From a bacterium (lineage in GTDB: Bacteria > UBP15 > UBA6099 > JAJRTR01), in contig JAJRTR010000094.1 of NCBI GenBank assembly GCA_024278215.1, positions 1-14,493 on the forward strand: a stretch of DNA of 14,493 nt, given 5' to 3'. Under the pieces are notes generated by a model. It did not search any database and had not been told where the DNA came from. It saw only the letters and a program-made list of their open reading frames with translations. Both the position numbers and the translations under genes were made by a program. Within the stretch, counting starts at the first letter, position 1. Each line of letters begins with the position of its first letter. This document shows, piece by piece, positions 6,501 to 13,784 of the stretch.

Positions 6501-7022
6501 TTATACCCGATCCACGCGCGCGTCCAGAAAATAGCGGTTATAAATATTTGCAAGCGCGAAAAACGACGCTTCGATAACACTCTCTGAGCCGACTTCGGAG
6601 AAATACAACCGGCCGGTTTTATTCGTTGCGAGTATGAAGACTTCGACTTCCGACGAAGTGCCCGCCCTGTCGGATGTCGTCGCAACCGTATACCTTACCA
6701 GCCTGACATCATTTATAAAAGGATATATCGGTACGAGGAGTTTTCTCAAAGCCTTGTCCAGCGCGTCCACGACACCGTCGCCGCTCGACGACGCATACAG
6801 CGACACAAACTTATCGTCTCCCGGCTGATACTCCGCGTAATATCTCTTTTCGATCCTGCCTTCGGCGTTTTCCGCCGGCACCCTTATCTTTATCGAGGCC
6901 TCGTTCTCTTCCTTCGCCTCCTCCGCGCTCTTGAACGCGGATACGCGATAGCGCTCCATCTTGAAAAAACTGCGTCTGAAATATTTCTTGTCGTGTTTCA
7001 CAAACAACTCCCGCATATCCAT
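6501..7022 (-). CDS. Free-standing citramalate/isopropylmalate synthase regulatory (LeuA dimer) domain
   Basis: A protein of 173 residues that resembles only the C-terminal allosteric domain of citramalate synthase (CimA) or 2-isopropylmalate synthase (LeuA). Residues ~14-60 match the first half (FKMERYRV then a beta strand). Residues ~81-165 match the second: GDGVVDALDKALRKLLVPIYP (81-101), VRLVRYTV, GTSSEVEVFI and VGSESVIEASFFALANIYNR, which mirrors the usual VGVSxNIIEASWQALVDS. This domain binds leucine or isoleucine and mediates feedback inhibition. No catalytic barrel is attached or adjacent; upstream on this strand is only a 129-base divergent gap. It may act in trans on a synthase elsewhere, sense an amino acid for another partner, or be a relic. 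The ATG at 7022 has only a weak ribosome site; a GTG seven codons in has GGGAG 6 bases ahead and is a good alternative start. Cotranscribed with the SDR gene. Confidence 0.75.
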   Translation of the reverse strand: MDMRELFVKHDKKYFRRSFFKMERYRVSAFKSAEEAKEENEASIKIRVPAENAEGRIEKRYYAEYQPGDDKFVSLYASSSGDGVVDALDKALRKLLVPIYPFINDVRLVRYTVATTSDRAGTSSEVEVFILATNKTGRLYFSEVGSESVIEASFFALANIYNRYFLDARVDRV

Positions 7023-7047
7023 TTTCTGCCGGTAAAAAGCTTAAAAC

Positions 7048-7074
7048 ATTATACCTGATCATTGCAAATGGCAA
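7048..7074 (-). promoter_or_regulatory. Promoter for the regulatory-domain/SDR gene pair
   Basis: On the minus strand TATAAT (7053 to 7048) is preceded by TTGCCA (7074 to 7069) with a 15-base spacer, slightly shorter than ideal. The predicted start site gives a leader of about 20 bases. A second minus-strand TATAAT at 7138-7133 is an alternative. Confidence 0.45.
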
Positions 7075-7132
7075 CAGTAAACACGCCTTTGCGGATACAA
7101 CGGAAGTTTATTCTGTTTTTTTTAAGAATCCG

Positions 7133-7140
7133 ATTATAAT
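7133..7140 (+). promoter_or_regulatory. -10 box (TATAAT) just upstream of the DUF1848 gene
   Basis: TATAAT at 7135-7140, inside the self-complementary octamer ATTATAAT, lies only 11 bases before the DUF1848 ATG at 7152. Transcription starting 6-8 bases downstream would give a nearly leaderless mRNA, which agrees with the lack of a Shine-Dalgarno sequence there. No clear -35. Confidence 0.45.
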
Positions 7141-7151
7141 TGATGTAACTT

Positions 7152-8162
7152 ATGAAAAAAGTCGTGTCGGTTTCCAGGAGAACGGATGTGCCCGCATTCT
7201 ATGGCGAGTGGTTCATGAACCGCGTGCGTGCGGGTGAGGCGGGCTATGTGAATCCTTACGGCGGCAGGAAATGCGCTGTGAGCCTGCGGCCTGAAGATAC
7301 CGGGTTTTTCGTTTTCTGGTCGAAAAACTTCCGACCCTTCCTGAAATATCTCGACGAACTCGACGACATGGGATTCGCATTTTATTTTCAATTCACGATC
7401 ACCGGCCATCCTGCGCTTTTCGAGGCAGATGTGCCGCCATGGCGCGCGGCGGCGGAGACAGCGCGGGAACTCGCCACACGCTATTCGCCGGAACATGTGA
7501 TATGGCGCTTCGATCCTATTATCTTTTCGTCGATCACACCGCCCGATTATGTTGAAACGGCTTTCGCATCCATCGCCGCGTCGGTGGCGGGCGCCACACG
7601 ACGCTGTTTCATCAGCTATGTAGACTACTACGGCAAAGTGCAGAAGAACTTCGAGTCGCTCGCCGCCGAAACAAATGTTGTGTTCAACGTCGACGCAGGG
7701 CTCGAGGAGAAAATGATCGCGAGATCATCAGATAGCCGCGGCGCTTTCACATTCGATCTGACGAAAGAACAGCAGGTCGATTTCGCGTCGCGACTGGCGG
7801 CTATCGCAAATCAGTATGATATTCAGGTCTACTCGTGTTGCGAAGATTTTCTGACCGAATATGTAACGGCGATCCGAAAGGGACACTGCGTCGACGCCGG
7901 GCTTATCGCTCAACTGACGGACGGTGAAATAGCCGGCCTGAAGCCGCGCCCGACACGCGAGGGATGCGGCTGCTACGAAAGCCGCGACATAGGCGCCTAC
8001 GACACCTGCCCCCACGGCTGCGTCTACTGTTATGCGAATGTGAATAAGAGAATCTCCGCCGAAAAATACGCAGCTACACTTGCCGATTCGCATTCGTTCG
8101 CGCTCGGCAGGAGCAGCCCGAGAAATGAATTCCCGGTTCTGAATGATCACCGGGACGTTTGA
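7152..8162 (+). CDS. DUF1848 family protein with C-terminal Fe-S motif
   Basis: A protein of 336 residues matching DUF1848 over its full length: SRRTDVPAFY near the N-terminus (8-17), NPYGGR, VFWSKN (54-59), FQFTITG (80-85), IWRFDPI (117-123), YSCCEDF, and a C-terminal cysteine cluster GCGCYESRDIGAYDTC followed by PHGCVYCYAN. In that cluster C286-x3-C290-x2-C293 has the spacing of a radical SAM [4Fe-4S] motif but sits at the C-terminus, as noted for this family; C272 and C274 may add ligands. The function of DUF1848 is unknown to me; redox or radical chemistry is an inference. The ATG lies 11 bases after a TATAAT box and lacks a ribosome site, so it may be translated from a leaderless message. 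It reads into the 2-oxoacid oxidoreductase genes, 59 bases upstream of the gamma subunit, and may share their transcript. Confidence 0.88.
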   Translation: MKKVVSVSRRTDVPAFYGEWFMNRVRAGEAGYVNPYGGRKCAVSLRPEDTGFFVFWSKNFRPFLKYLDELDDMGFAFYFQFTITGHPALFEADVPPWRAAAETARELATRYSPEHVIWRFDPIIFSSITPPDYVETAFASIAASVAGATRRCFISYVDYYGKVQKNFESLAAETNVVFNVDAGLEEKMIARSSDSRGAFTFDLTKEQQVDFASRLAAIANQYDIQVYSCCEDFLTEYVTAIRKGHCVDAGLIAQLTDGEIAGLKPRPTREGCGCYESRDIGAYDTCPHGCVYCYANVNKRISAEKYAATLADSHSFALGRSSPRNEFPVLNDHRDV

Positions 8163-8221
8163 AAAAGAGAGAGCCCCGAAGTACAATGTCAGCACCTCGC
8201 GGAGGGGCGGAAACAGTTGAT

Positions 8222-8794
8222 ATGATAGAAATAAGATTTCACGGCAGGGGCGGCCAGGGTGCCGTTGTAGCGTCACGTGTGCTGGCGGAGGCCGCTTTCC
8301 TCGAGGGCCGCCATGTGCAATCGTTTCCCGCTTTCGGGCTCGAACGCAGGGGCGCGCCGGTGATGGCTTTTACACGTATTCAGGATTCGCCGATATACAA
8401 CCATAGCCAGATATATGCACCGGACCTCGTTGTTGTGCTCGACGCTTCACTCATGGATATTGTCGATGTGACGGCGGGTCTGAAAAAGGACGGCCTGGTG
8501 CTCGTGAACTCGGCGACCGGCCCCGCCGACATACCGGGGCTTGTGAGTCTCGCCGCTGCTGCTGTCAACGCAGGCGAAATAGCGACGGCCAACGGGCTCG
8601 GCAGCCGCACACATCCCATTGTCAATACTTCCATACTCGGCGCTCTGGCAAGGGCTTCCGGCTATGTGAAACTGGAAAGTGTTGTCGGCGCGATCGAGAA
8701 AATCATCTCCATACGACCCGGGGCGAATGTGAAGGCGTGCCGCGAGGCTTACGAAGCGGTGCGGATGAAAGAAGCATCGCTGAATACTATGTAG
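8222..8794 (+). CDS. porG: 2-oxoacid:ferredoxin oxidoreductase, gamma subunit
   Basis: A protein of 190 residues, typical of the gamma subunit or domain of pyruvate/2-oxoisovalerate:ferredoxin oxidoreductases. It opens with the family signature [22 protein letters not shown] (GRGGQG at 8-13), continues with [15 protein letters not shown] (about 40-54), [11 protein letters not shown], and [21 protein letters not shown]. The subunit supports CoA binding and assembly with alpha and beta. I chose the ATG at 8222 because the conserved sequence begins right there; upstream in-frame starts at 8159 (TTG) and 8186 (ATG) would add unconserved residues. A GGAGGGGCGG stretch (8201-8210) lies 11-14 bases ahead, rather far for a ribosome site. 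It is the first gene of a gamma, delta-like, alpha, beta operon. The substrate may be pyruvate or another 2-oxoacid; the por name is by analogy. Confidence 0.93.
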
Positions 8795-8836
8795 ATCGCG
8801 TCGGACTGAAACGAAAAAACAGAGGAACGAATAAAA

Positions 8837-10552
8837 TTGACCGAGAAGAAAACACAGGAACCTCTCATCTACACGACACAGGATACGCTCGGCAACAAAA
8901 CCGGTTCATGGCGGTACATGAGGCCGGTTTTCGAGACGAAAGCTGCGCCGTGCGCTGCGATATGCCCGGCGGGCAACCCGATTGTGTCTTTTATCACCTT
9001 CGCGAAGGAAGGCGATTTCGACTCCGCGCTCAGGATGATAAAACAGGAGAATCCACTGCCGTCCGTCTGTGGACGTGTGTGCCCGCATCCCTGCACCTCG
9101 GCGTGCAACCGGTATACGTACGATGGGTCAGTCGCGATAAATGAAATAGAAAGATTTTGCGGCGATTTCGCGGAACAGGCCGGTCCGGAAATACCCGAAC
9201 GCGCAGGCGCGACAGGAAAGAAAATAGCTGTGGTCGGCGCGGGACCTGCCGGGCTCAGTTGCGCGTATCAGGCTGCGCTGATGGGCCACGAAGTCACGAT
9301 CCTGGAGGCGTCCAACCGCGCCGGCGGACTGCTCACACAGGCTATCCCCGCATACCGGCTGCCTGCCGGGGTGGTGCGCCGCGATTTGTGTTTCATCGAC
9401 ATTCTTAACATTATATTACTTACAGGGAAAACCATCACAGCATCCGATATTGAAAAAATGGCGGCGGATTACGACGCTGTCGCTGTCGCCTGCGGTGCGC
9501 ATAAAAGCTATCGTCTCGGTATCGAAGGCGAGGAGCTTGCGGGTGTCGTGCCGGGCCTCGAATTCCTGCGAAAAATGAGCGGGCGGGCCGCGCCCGCGCC
9601 GGGCGCGAAAACGGTAGTGATCGGCGGCGGCAACACGGCGATGGACGCCGCGCGAGCGGCTTTGCGGCTCGGCGCGGAGGTCACTGTTCTGTATCGCCGC
9701 ACACGCGCGGAGATGCCGGCGTTCCCCGGTGAGATATTGGAAGCGGAGGAGGAAGGCATCGAATTCCGGTTCCTTTCCGCGCCGGTAAAGATCGAGACTT
9801 CCGGCAAAACAAAAAAGGTAATTTGCCGGGAAATGGAACTCGGCTCTGACGACGATTCCGGCAGGCCGCGCCCCGTGCCGGTCGAAGGCAGTGAGTTCGA
9901 GTTGGATGCAGATACGGTGATAACGGCGATCGGTGAAACGGTAGCGCTCGACGCGCCGTTTTTCAGCCCGAATGAAAACCGGAGACAAATATCGAACGCG
10001 TGGGGCCGCACGACGAATGACAGAATTTTTATTTGCGGCGACGCCGGCCCGAACGACAGGACCGTAGCGCACGCAGTCGGCTCGGGGAAAAGGGCGGCGA
10101 TAGCGATTGACGCTCAATTGAGCGGAAAAGATTTCGAGGCGGTAAAGCAGCGAATCACGTTGGGCGGCGGCGCGGTGTCGGCTGCGATTTATCGCAGCGG
10201 TGCGGAGGCTCCCGCGAAAGTGGTTGCTCCGCAGGCCGTCAATTTCGCTTACTTCATGAGAACAGCCCGGCTCGAAGCTGCCACGACCGCGCCGGACGAG
10301 AGAATTAAAGGGTTCGGCGAGATAGGCGCTACCGCCGCCGAAGATGCCGTGCGTGCTGAAGCGGCGCGTTGTTTCACTTGCGGCGTGTGCACTGAATGTG
10401 GCAACTGTTTCATGTTCTGCCCGGACATGTCGATCATCACAGAACCGCGCAACGGTGTGCCCGCCACGGACACCGACTACTGCAAGGGCTGCGGGATATG
10501 CGCGCGCGAGTGCCCGCGCGGGATAATAGAAATGGAAGAGGAAAACAAATGA
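8837..10552 (+). CDS. GltD-like FAD/NAD(P) oxidoreductase fused to 2[4Fe-4S] ferredoxin (delta-like subunit)
   Basis: A 571-residue modular redox protein. Residues 1-115 form a GltD-type Fe-S domain (C39, C43, C78, C82, C86, C90; preceded by the family segment GSWRYMRPVF). Residues 128-470 form the flavoprotein part with FAD-binding VVGAGPAGL (132-140) and NAD(P)-binding VIGGGNTAMDAAR (261-273). Residues 512-571 are a bacterial 2[4Fe-4S] ferredoxin with C518, C521, C524, C528 and C549, C552, C555, C559, plus extra C512 and C515. Start is TTG with AGAGGA about 10 bases ahead; the conserved residues before the first ATG (residue 28) support the longer start. It occupies the place of the small PorD ferredoxin subunit and overlaps the alpha gene by ATGA. 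It probably carries electrons from the TPP enzyme through its clusters to FAD and NAD(P)+, or back. Direction and cofactor preference are not visible. Confidence 0.9.
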   Translation: MTEKKTQEPLIYTTQDTLGNKTGSWRYMRPVFETKAAPCAAICPAGNPIVSFITFAKEGDFDSALRMIKQENPLPSVCGRVCPHPCTSACNRYTYDGSVAINEIERFCGDFAEQAGPEIPERAGATGKKIAVVGAGPAGLSCAYQAALMGHEVTILEASNRAGGLLTQAIPAYRLPAGVVRRDLCFIDILNIILLTGKTITASDIEKMAADYDAVAVACGAHKSYRLGIEGEELAGVVPGLEFLRKMSGRAAPAPGAKTVVIGGGNTAMDAARAALRLGAEVTVLYRRTRAEMPAFPGEILEAEEEGIEFRFLSAPVKIETSGKTKKVICREMELGSDDDSGRPRPVPVEGSEFELDADTVITAIGETVALDAPFFSPNENRRQISNAWGRTTNDRIFICGDAGPNDRTVAHAVGSGKRAAIAIDAQLSGKDFEAVKQRITLGGGAVSAAIYRSGAEAPAKVVAPQAVNFAYFMRTARLEAATTAPDERIKGFGEIGATAAEDAVRAEAARCFTCGVCTECGNCFMFCPDMSIITEPRNGVPATDTDYCKGCGICARECPRGIIEMEEENK

Positions 10553-11697
10553 AGCAGGTGCTGTTAGGCAACTTCGCGGTTGCGAGAGCCGTCGCGCTGG
10601 CCCGTGTGGATGTGATCTCGGCCTACCCGATCACTCCCCAGACGCTTATCGTCGAGGAACTTTCGGAAATGTGTGCGCGGGGCGATTGCGGGGCGAAGTT
10701 TATAAAAGTGGAATCCGAGCATTCGGCGCTGGCCTGTTGTATGGGTGCGTCCGCGGCGGGCGCACGCACATTCACCGCCACTTCGTCGCACGGACTGCTG
10801 CTGATGCACGAGATGATACACTGGTCGGCAGGCGCGCGCACTCCTATCGTCATGGTGAATGTAAACCGCGCCATCGCACCGCCCTGGAACCTGTGGTCGG
10901 AACAGACCGACAGCCTTTCGCAGCGCGACACGGGCTGGATTCAACTATATTGCGAGAACAACCAGGAAGTGCTTGACACAACTCTCCATGCCTACAGAAT
11001 CGCCGAACAACTGCGGGTGCCCGTGATGCTTGTAATGGACGCTTTCATCCTTTCGCACACATCCGAGGTCGTCGATGTACCGGACATCGCTCAGGTCGAC
11101 AGGTTCCTGCCGCCGTACAATCCGGAAGTGAAGCTGGACCCGGCTGATCCGCATTCTTTCGGCAGCATCACAGGCGGCGCGGAGTACCAGGAACTGAAAC
11201 GGATACGCCACGAAGCGATACTTAGGGCACGGGATGTTGCACTTGAAGTCGACAGTGAGTTCGATGCGATATTCGGACGAAAATACGGGATTGTGCAACC
11301 GTACAGATGCGACGACGCGGAACTGATCCTGCTGACATCCGGCACGACCGCCGGAACAGCACGCATCGCCGTGGATGCGCTGCGCGAGGAGGGAGTCGCT
11401 GCGGGCACACTCAAGGTGCGGCTCTTCAGACCGTTCCCGGCGCATGCGATAGCCGAGGGGGTGGGCGACGCGCCGAAGGTGGCAGTGATAGACAGGAATG
11501 TGTCGCTCGGCGCTGGTGGAATATTCGCGCAGGAACTGAAGGCGGCGTTTTATGATATGGACCGGAGACCGGAGATTATCGGCATAGTGAGCGGGCTGGG
11601 CGGCGGCGACTTCACGCCGGAAGCAATAGCGAGGATTGCACACAATGCCGCAAGCGCAAAAGGCCGGCGCGGCGAAGCGGTATGGGAGGCTCTGTGA
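10549..11697 (+). CDS. porA: 2-oxoacid:ferredoxin oxidoreductase, alpha subunit
   Basis: A protein of 382 residues, the normal size. It starts with KQVLLGNFAVARA, then SAYPITPQT (24-32), the pyrimidine-domain signature with the threonine that contacts the substrate, then KVESEHSALACCMGASAAGARTF, HGLLLMHEMIHWSAGARTPIVM and the domain-II region around LILLTSGTTAGTARIAVDALREEG with VRLFRPFP. It pairs with beta to bind thiamine diphosphate and decarboxylate the 2-oxoacid. The YPITPQT form and the WSEQTDSLSQRDTGWIQ segment suit pyruvate or branched-chain types better than the 2-oxoglutarate type, though this is not decisive. The ATG at 10549 overlaps the stop of the previous gene (ATGA) and has GAGGAAA (10539-10545) in front. 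Its own stop overlaps the beta start by one base, so the operon is tightly coupled. Confidence 0.93.
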   Translation: MKQVLLGNFAVARAVALARVDVISAYPITPQTLIVEELSEMCARGDCGAKFIKVESEHSALACCMGASAAGARTFTATSSHGLLLMHEMIHWSAGARTPIVMVNVNRAIAPPWNLWSEQTDSLSQRDTGWIQLYCENNQEVLDTTLHAYRIAEQLRVPVMLVMDAFILSHTSEVVDVPDIAQVDRFLPPYNPEVKLDPADPHSFGSITGGAEYQELKRIRHEAILRARDVALEVDSEFDAIFGRKYGIVQPYRCDDAELILLTSGTTAGTARIAVDALREEGVAAGTLKVRLFRPFPAHAIAEGVGDAPKVAVIDRNVSLGAGGIFAQELKAAFYDMDRRPEIIGIVSGLGGGDFTPEAIARIAHNAASAKGRRGEAVWEAL

Positions 11698-12590
11698 TGA
11701 ATGTGACTGTCGAACAGGAATTCGTTTGCCGGGGCCATGTGGCGTGTCCGGGCTGCGGCGCGGTGCTCGCGATGCGGTATGTGCTCGATGTGCTCGGTAA
11801 AAAAACGATAGTCGTGCTGCCCGCGTGTTGCTGGTCGGTGATAAACAACCGCTATCCGACAGCAGCTGTGAAGGTGCCGCTTTTTCACACGGCGTTCGAG
11901 ACGGCGGCATGTGTCGCCACGGGAGTGCGCGCCGCGCTCGATATGAAAGGCGACAACGATACGCATGTGCTGGCATGGGCGGGCGACGGCGGAACGTTTG
12001 ATATCGGACTCCAGGCGCTCTCGGGCGCCGCGGAGCGTAACGACGACATCATCTACGTCTGCTACGACAACGAAGCGTATATGAATACGGGTATTCAGCG
12101 CAGTTCATCCACTCCGTTCGGCGCATGGACGACGACCACGCCCGCAAAAACGTTTAAGACGAAACAGAAAAAGAATATCATGGATATAATGGCCGCCCAC
12201 CGCATCCCCTACGCGGCTACCGCCACTATCGCATATCCCGAGGACCTGATGAACAAAGTCCGATACGCGGCAGGCATTCGCGGCACACGGTTTCTCCATA
12301 TATTCTGTCCGTGCCCGACCGGCTGGAAGACCGCGCCCGACATCACTGTCGAGCTTTCACGCAACGCGGTGCGCGCGCGCGCGTTTCCTCTATATGAAGT
12401 CTTCGACGGCACGAGATACCGGCTCACACACGAACCGGCCCAGGAAGACAGGATGCCGATTGCGGAATACATAAAACCGCAAAGGCGTTTTGCCCATTTG
12501 ACAGAGGCGGAAATCCAGGTAATGCAGGATCACGCGGACGAGGAATGGGGCCGCCTGATGAAAGTGACCGAAACGTGGCCGGCGGGTTAA
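11697..12590 (+). CDS. porB: 2-oxoacid:ferredoxin oxidoreductase, beta subunit
   Basis: A protein of 297 residues, typical for PorB. It binds thiamine diphosphate and one [4Fe-4S] cluster. Cluster ligands are visible as CPGCG (C17, C20), the Cys before Trp in LPACCWSV (C45) and one Cys in FCPCPTGW (C204 or C206). The TPP/Mg motif runs from AGDGG (95-99) to NEAYMNTGIQRS (125-136), followed by TPFGAWTTTTP as usual. I chose the ATG at 11697, which shares a base with the stop of alpha (TGATG) and has GGGAGG 7 bases upstream; the ATG at 11682 is five codons earlier and overlaps that ribosome site. Last gene of the operon. Only 74 bases separate it from the convergent toxin gene, with a weak 5-bp hairpin (TACTC/GAGTA near 12639-12654) and no clear terminator. 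Confidence 0.94.
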   Translation: MNVTVEQEFVCRGHVACPGCGAVLAMRYVLDVLGKKTIVVLPACCWSVINNRYPTAAVKVPLFHTAFETAACVATGVRAALDMKGDNDTHVLAWAGDGGTFDIGLQALSGAAERNDDIIYVCYDNEAYMNTGIQRSSSTPFGAWTTTTPAKTFKTKQKKNIMDIMAAHRIPYAATATIAYPEDLMNKVRYAAGIRGTRFLHIFCPCPTGWKTAPDITVELSRNAVRARAFPLYEVFDGTRYRLTHEPAQEDRMPIAEYIKPQRRFAHLTEAEIQVMQDHADEEWGRLMKVTETWPAG

Positions 12591-12664
12591 TGTCTCCGGT
12601 TTGCGTGAATCTGTGATTTCTAGAAAGCATATAAAATACTCATTTGGGAGTACAGAAAAGGCAT

Positions 12665-13000
12665 CTAATCAGTTTGTAGTATATCAACAATCTTCCGGAT
12701 AATTTCATCGAACTTGTTTTGTCTGAGGTGCCCGATTCGATAAAGAATGATATTCCGGTCGGCGGTAAAAATACGATTCGGTCTCGTGTTACTGTTTTGT
12801 TTTAGAGCGCCATTGTCGAAATCGGCATCTTCAATTGAGACAGCGAATCTGTCACTGATATTTCTGCTGGTTATCTGGCAGAGGATATAATCGTCTCCAT
12901 CAAGATCAGCGATTATAAGCGCCGGACGTCTCTTTGCCTGAGTCAAGTCGGAGAAGGGGAAAGGAACAACAACAACATCGCCTCTTATAAATTTTGCCAA
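12665..13000 (-). CDS. MazF/PemK-type mRNA interferase toxin
   Basis: A protein of 111 residues, the usual length for the MazF/PemK/Kid fold. The N-terminus FIRGDVVVVPFPFSDLTQAKRRPALII is the family signature (GDVxxxxFPFSD and the RPALII strand), followed by DDYILCQITS with the Thr-Ser of the active site. These toxins cut RNA. Start is TTG (12998-13000). Its ribosome site is the GAGGAGGAG run that encodes three Glu near the end of the antitoxin gene, 5 bases upstream, and the two genes overlap by 16 bases. The C-terminal helix (KFDEIIRKIVDILQ) is intact, so the toxin looks functional. No close relative can be named by eye. Confidence 0.9.
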   Translation of the reverse strand: MAKFIRGDVVVVPFPFSDLTQAKRRPALIIADLDGDDYILCQITSRNISDRFAVSIEDADFDNGALKQNSNTRPNRIFTADRNIILYRIGHLRQNKFDEIIRKIVDILQTD

Positions 13001-13179
13001 GCCTGCTCCTCCTCGGGGCTCAGCCAGTCTTTTCCGAGTGACGATTCACTTGCAATCGCGGTTCCTGATTTTTCCATGGAATTATCCGCCCTTAAGAAAC
13101 GGATGAACTCCAGCACTTTTTCGACATGTGATTCCGGAAGCCGATCAATTTCCTTAATGATTGAATCCTTTCCAGACAT
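12985..13179 (-). CDS. Antitoxin partner of the MazF-type toxin
   Basis: A small acidic protein of 64 residues directly upstream of, and overlapping, the toxin gene. The N-terminal half (IKEIDRLPESHVEKVLEFIRFLR) matches the DUF2281/antitoxin-like pattern in which a short helix after LPE is followed by a Val/Leu-rich helix. The C-terminal half (SSLGKDWLSPEEEQAWQNL) is of the kind that wraps the toxin. I chose ATG at 13179; a GTG three codons earlier is possible, but GAGGG would then lie only 2 bases ahead, against 11 for the ATG. As in other type II pairs it probably also represses the operon. A TCAATTGA palindrome at 13202-13209 could be an operator, which is speculative. Confidence 0.8.
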   Translation of the reverse strand: MSGKDSIIKEIDRLPESHVEKVLEFIRFLRADNSMEKSGTAIASESSLGKDWLSPEEEQAWQNL

Positions 13180-13188
13180 TGCTTTCAC

Positions 13189-13418
13189 ATCCCTCGTTTT
13201 TTCAATTGACTTCCATGTAAGGCTTTAATTTCTTCATTGTCTCATTTTACTTCAATCCGGGAGTTCTTTCCAGCACGTGGTTTTTATTTAGCCCGTAGAA
13301 ATGGTCGGTGGGGAACCCTCTTGCAAGAAATTAGCAGTGTAAAGTATTTTCTGCGAAATTGGTGTATCCAAGCAAAGGGGAAGGTTGCCGCCCCCTCCCC
13401 CCGGGGGATTCGTATGTT
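13189..13418. other. Intergenic stretch with no recognisable gene
   Basis: Between the antitoxin start and the end of the degenerate gene at 13419 I see no convincing coding sequence. Open frames here have no ribosome site and no family resemblance. It contains a TCAATTGA palindrome (13202-13209) and a run of C and G with the perfect palindrome CCCCCGGGGG (13398-13407). The toxin-antitoxin promoter should lie at its left end, but no good -10/-35 pair is visible. Confidence 0.5.
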
Positions 13419-13784
13419 TCACAAATTACAGATCGCAAGATACGCAAGGCAATGGAAAGCGGCAGTTGGGAAGGTGTGAGTGGCCCGGGTTCCGCTCTTT
13501 ATCATATCCATCCATGTTTCGCCGTTCTCGATCGACCCTCTCTTAAATGCAAGACGGAAAGTATCGAGGCTTCCGTAAATACCTGTCTCACTCTGCGCTT
13601 GAAAAAATCTTTTATGTCATTCCATGCGAGTTCATAAGTGTGCTCGAAAACATGTGTCAGCCCCCTGTTCTTCGAGTTTCGATAGCGGGCCTTGTTGCGA
13701 AAGAGCCACAGCCTCCCGCAATTGTGAAAGAACTTTGGAAAAATTACTGGATCGTTGAATCCAGCGGATGTCCTGGTCGCTCAT
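13419..13784 (-). pseudogene. Decayed nucleotidyltransferase substrate-binding (HI0074-type, HEPN-like) gene
   Basis: On the minus strand the ATG at 13784 begins MSDQDIRWIQR, then LSQLREAVAL and LSKLEEQG, the start of the HI0074-type protein. This family is the HEPN-like partner of minimal nucleotidyltransferases and acts as toxin or substrate-binding half. After LEEQG the frame is lost at a G run (13661-13665 on plus, five C). The neighbouring frame continues as LTHVFEHTYELAWNDIKDFF up to a T run near 13606. The original frame then resumes with IYGSLDTFRLAFKRG, ENGETWMDMIKS and RATHT before diverging and ending early at 13419. The intact family is about 140 residues. Frame 0 stops at TGA soon after the first shift, so no full product is made. 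No nucleotidyltransferase partner is nearby. The gene lies 61 bases after the HD-GYP gene. Confidence 0.8.

Noticed and set aside
7111-7123. T-rich run as an intrinsic terminator
   Set aside because: No hairpin precedes it on the plus strand, and it lies upstream of a gene start in a divergent gap where no terminator is expected.
9416-10117. Minus-strand open frame inside the flavoprotein gene
   Set aside because: Shadow of the NAD(P)-binding region; Arg-rich, no ribosome site.
10945-11976. Open frame of 343 codons on the minus strand across the alpha and beta subunits
   Set aside because: It spans two well-conserved genes on the other strand; its product is rich in Arg, His and Ser without any domain pattern.
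12639-12654. Short inverted repeat TACTC/GAGTA as a terminator after the beta subunit
   Set aside because: Only a 5-bp stem and no T-run; too weak to list as a feature, though it lies in the right place.
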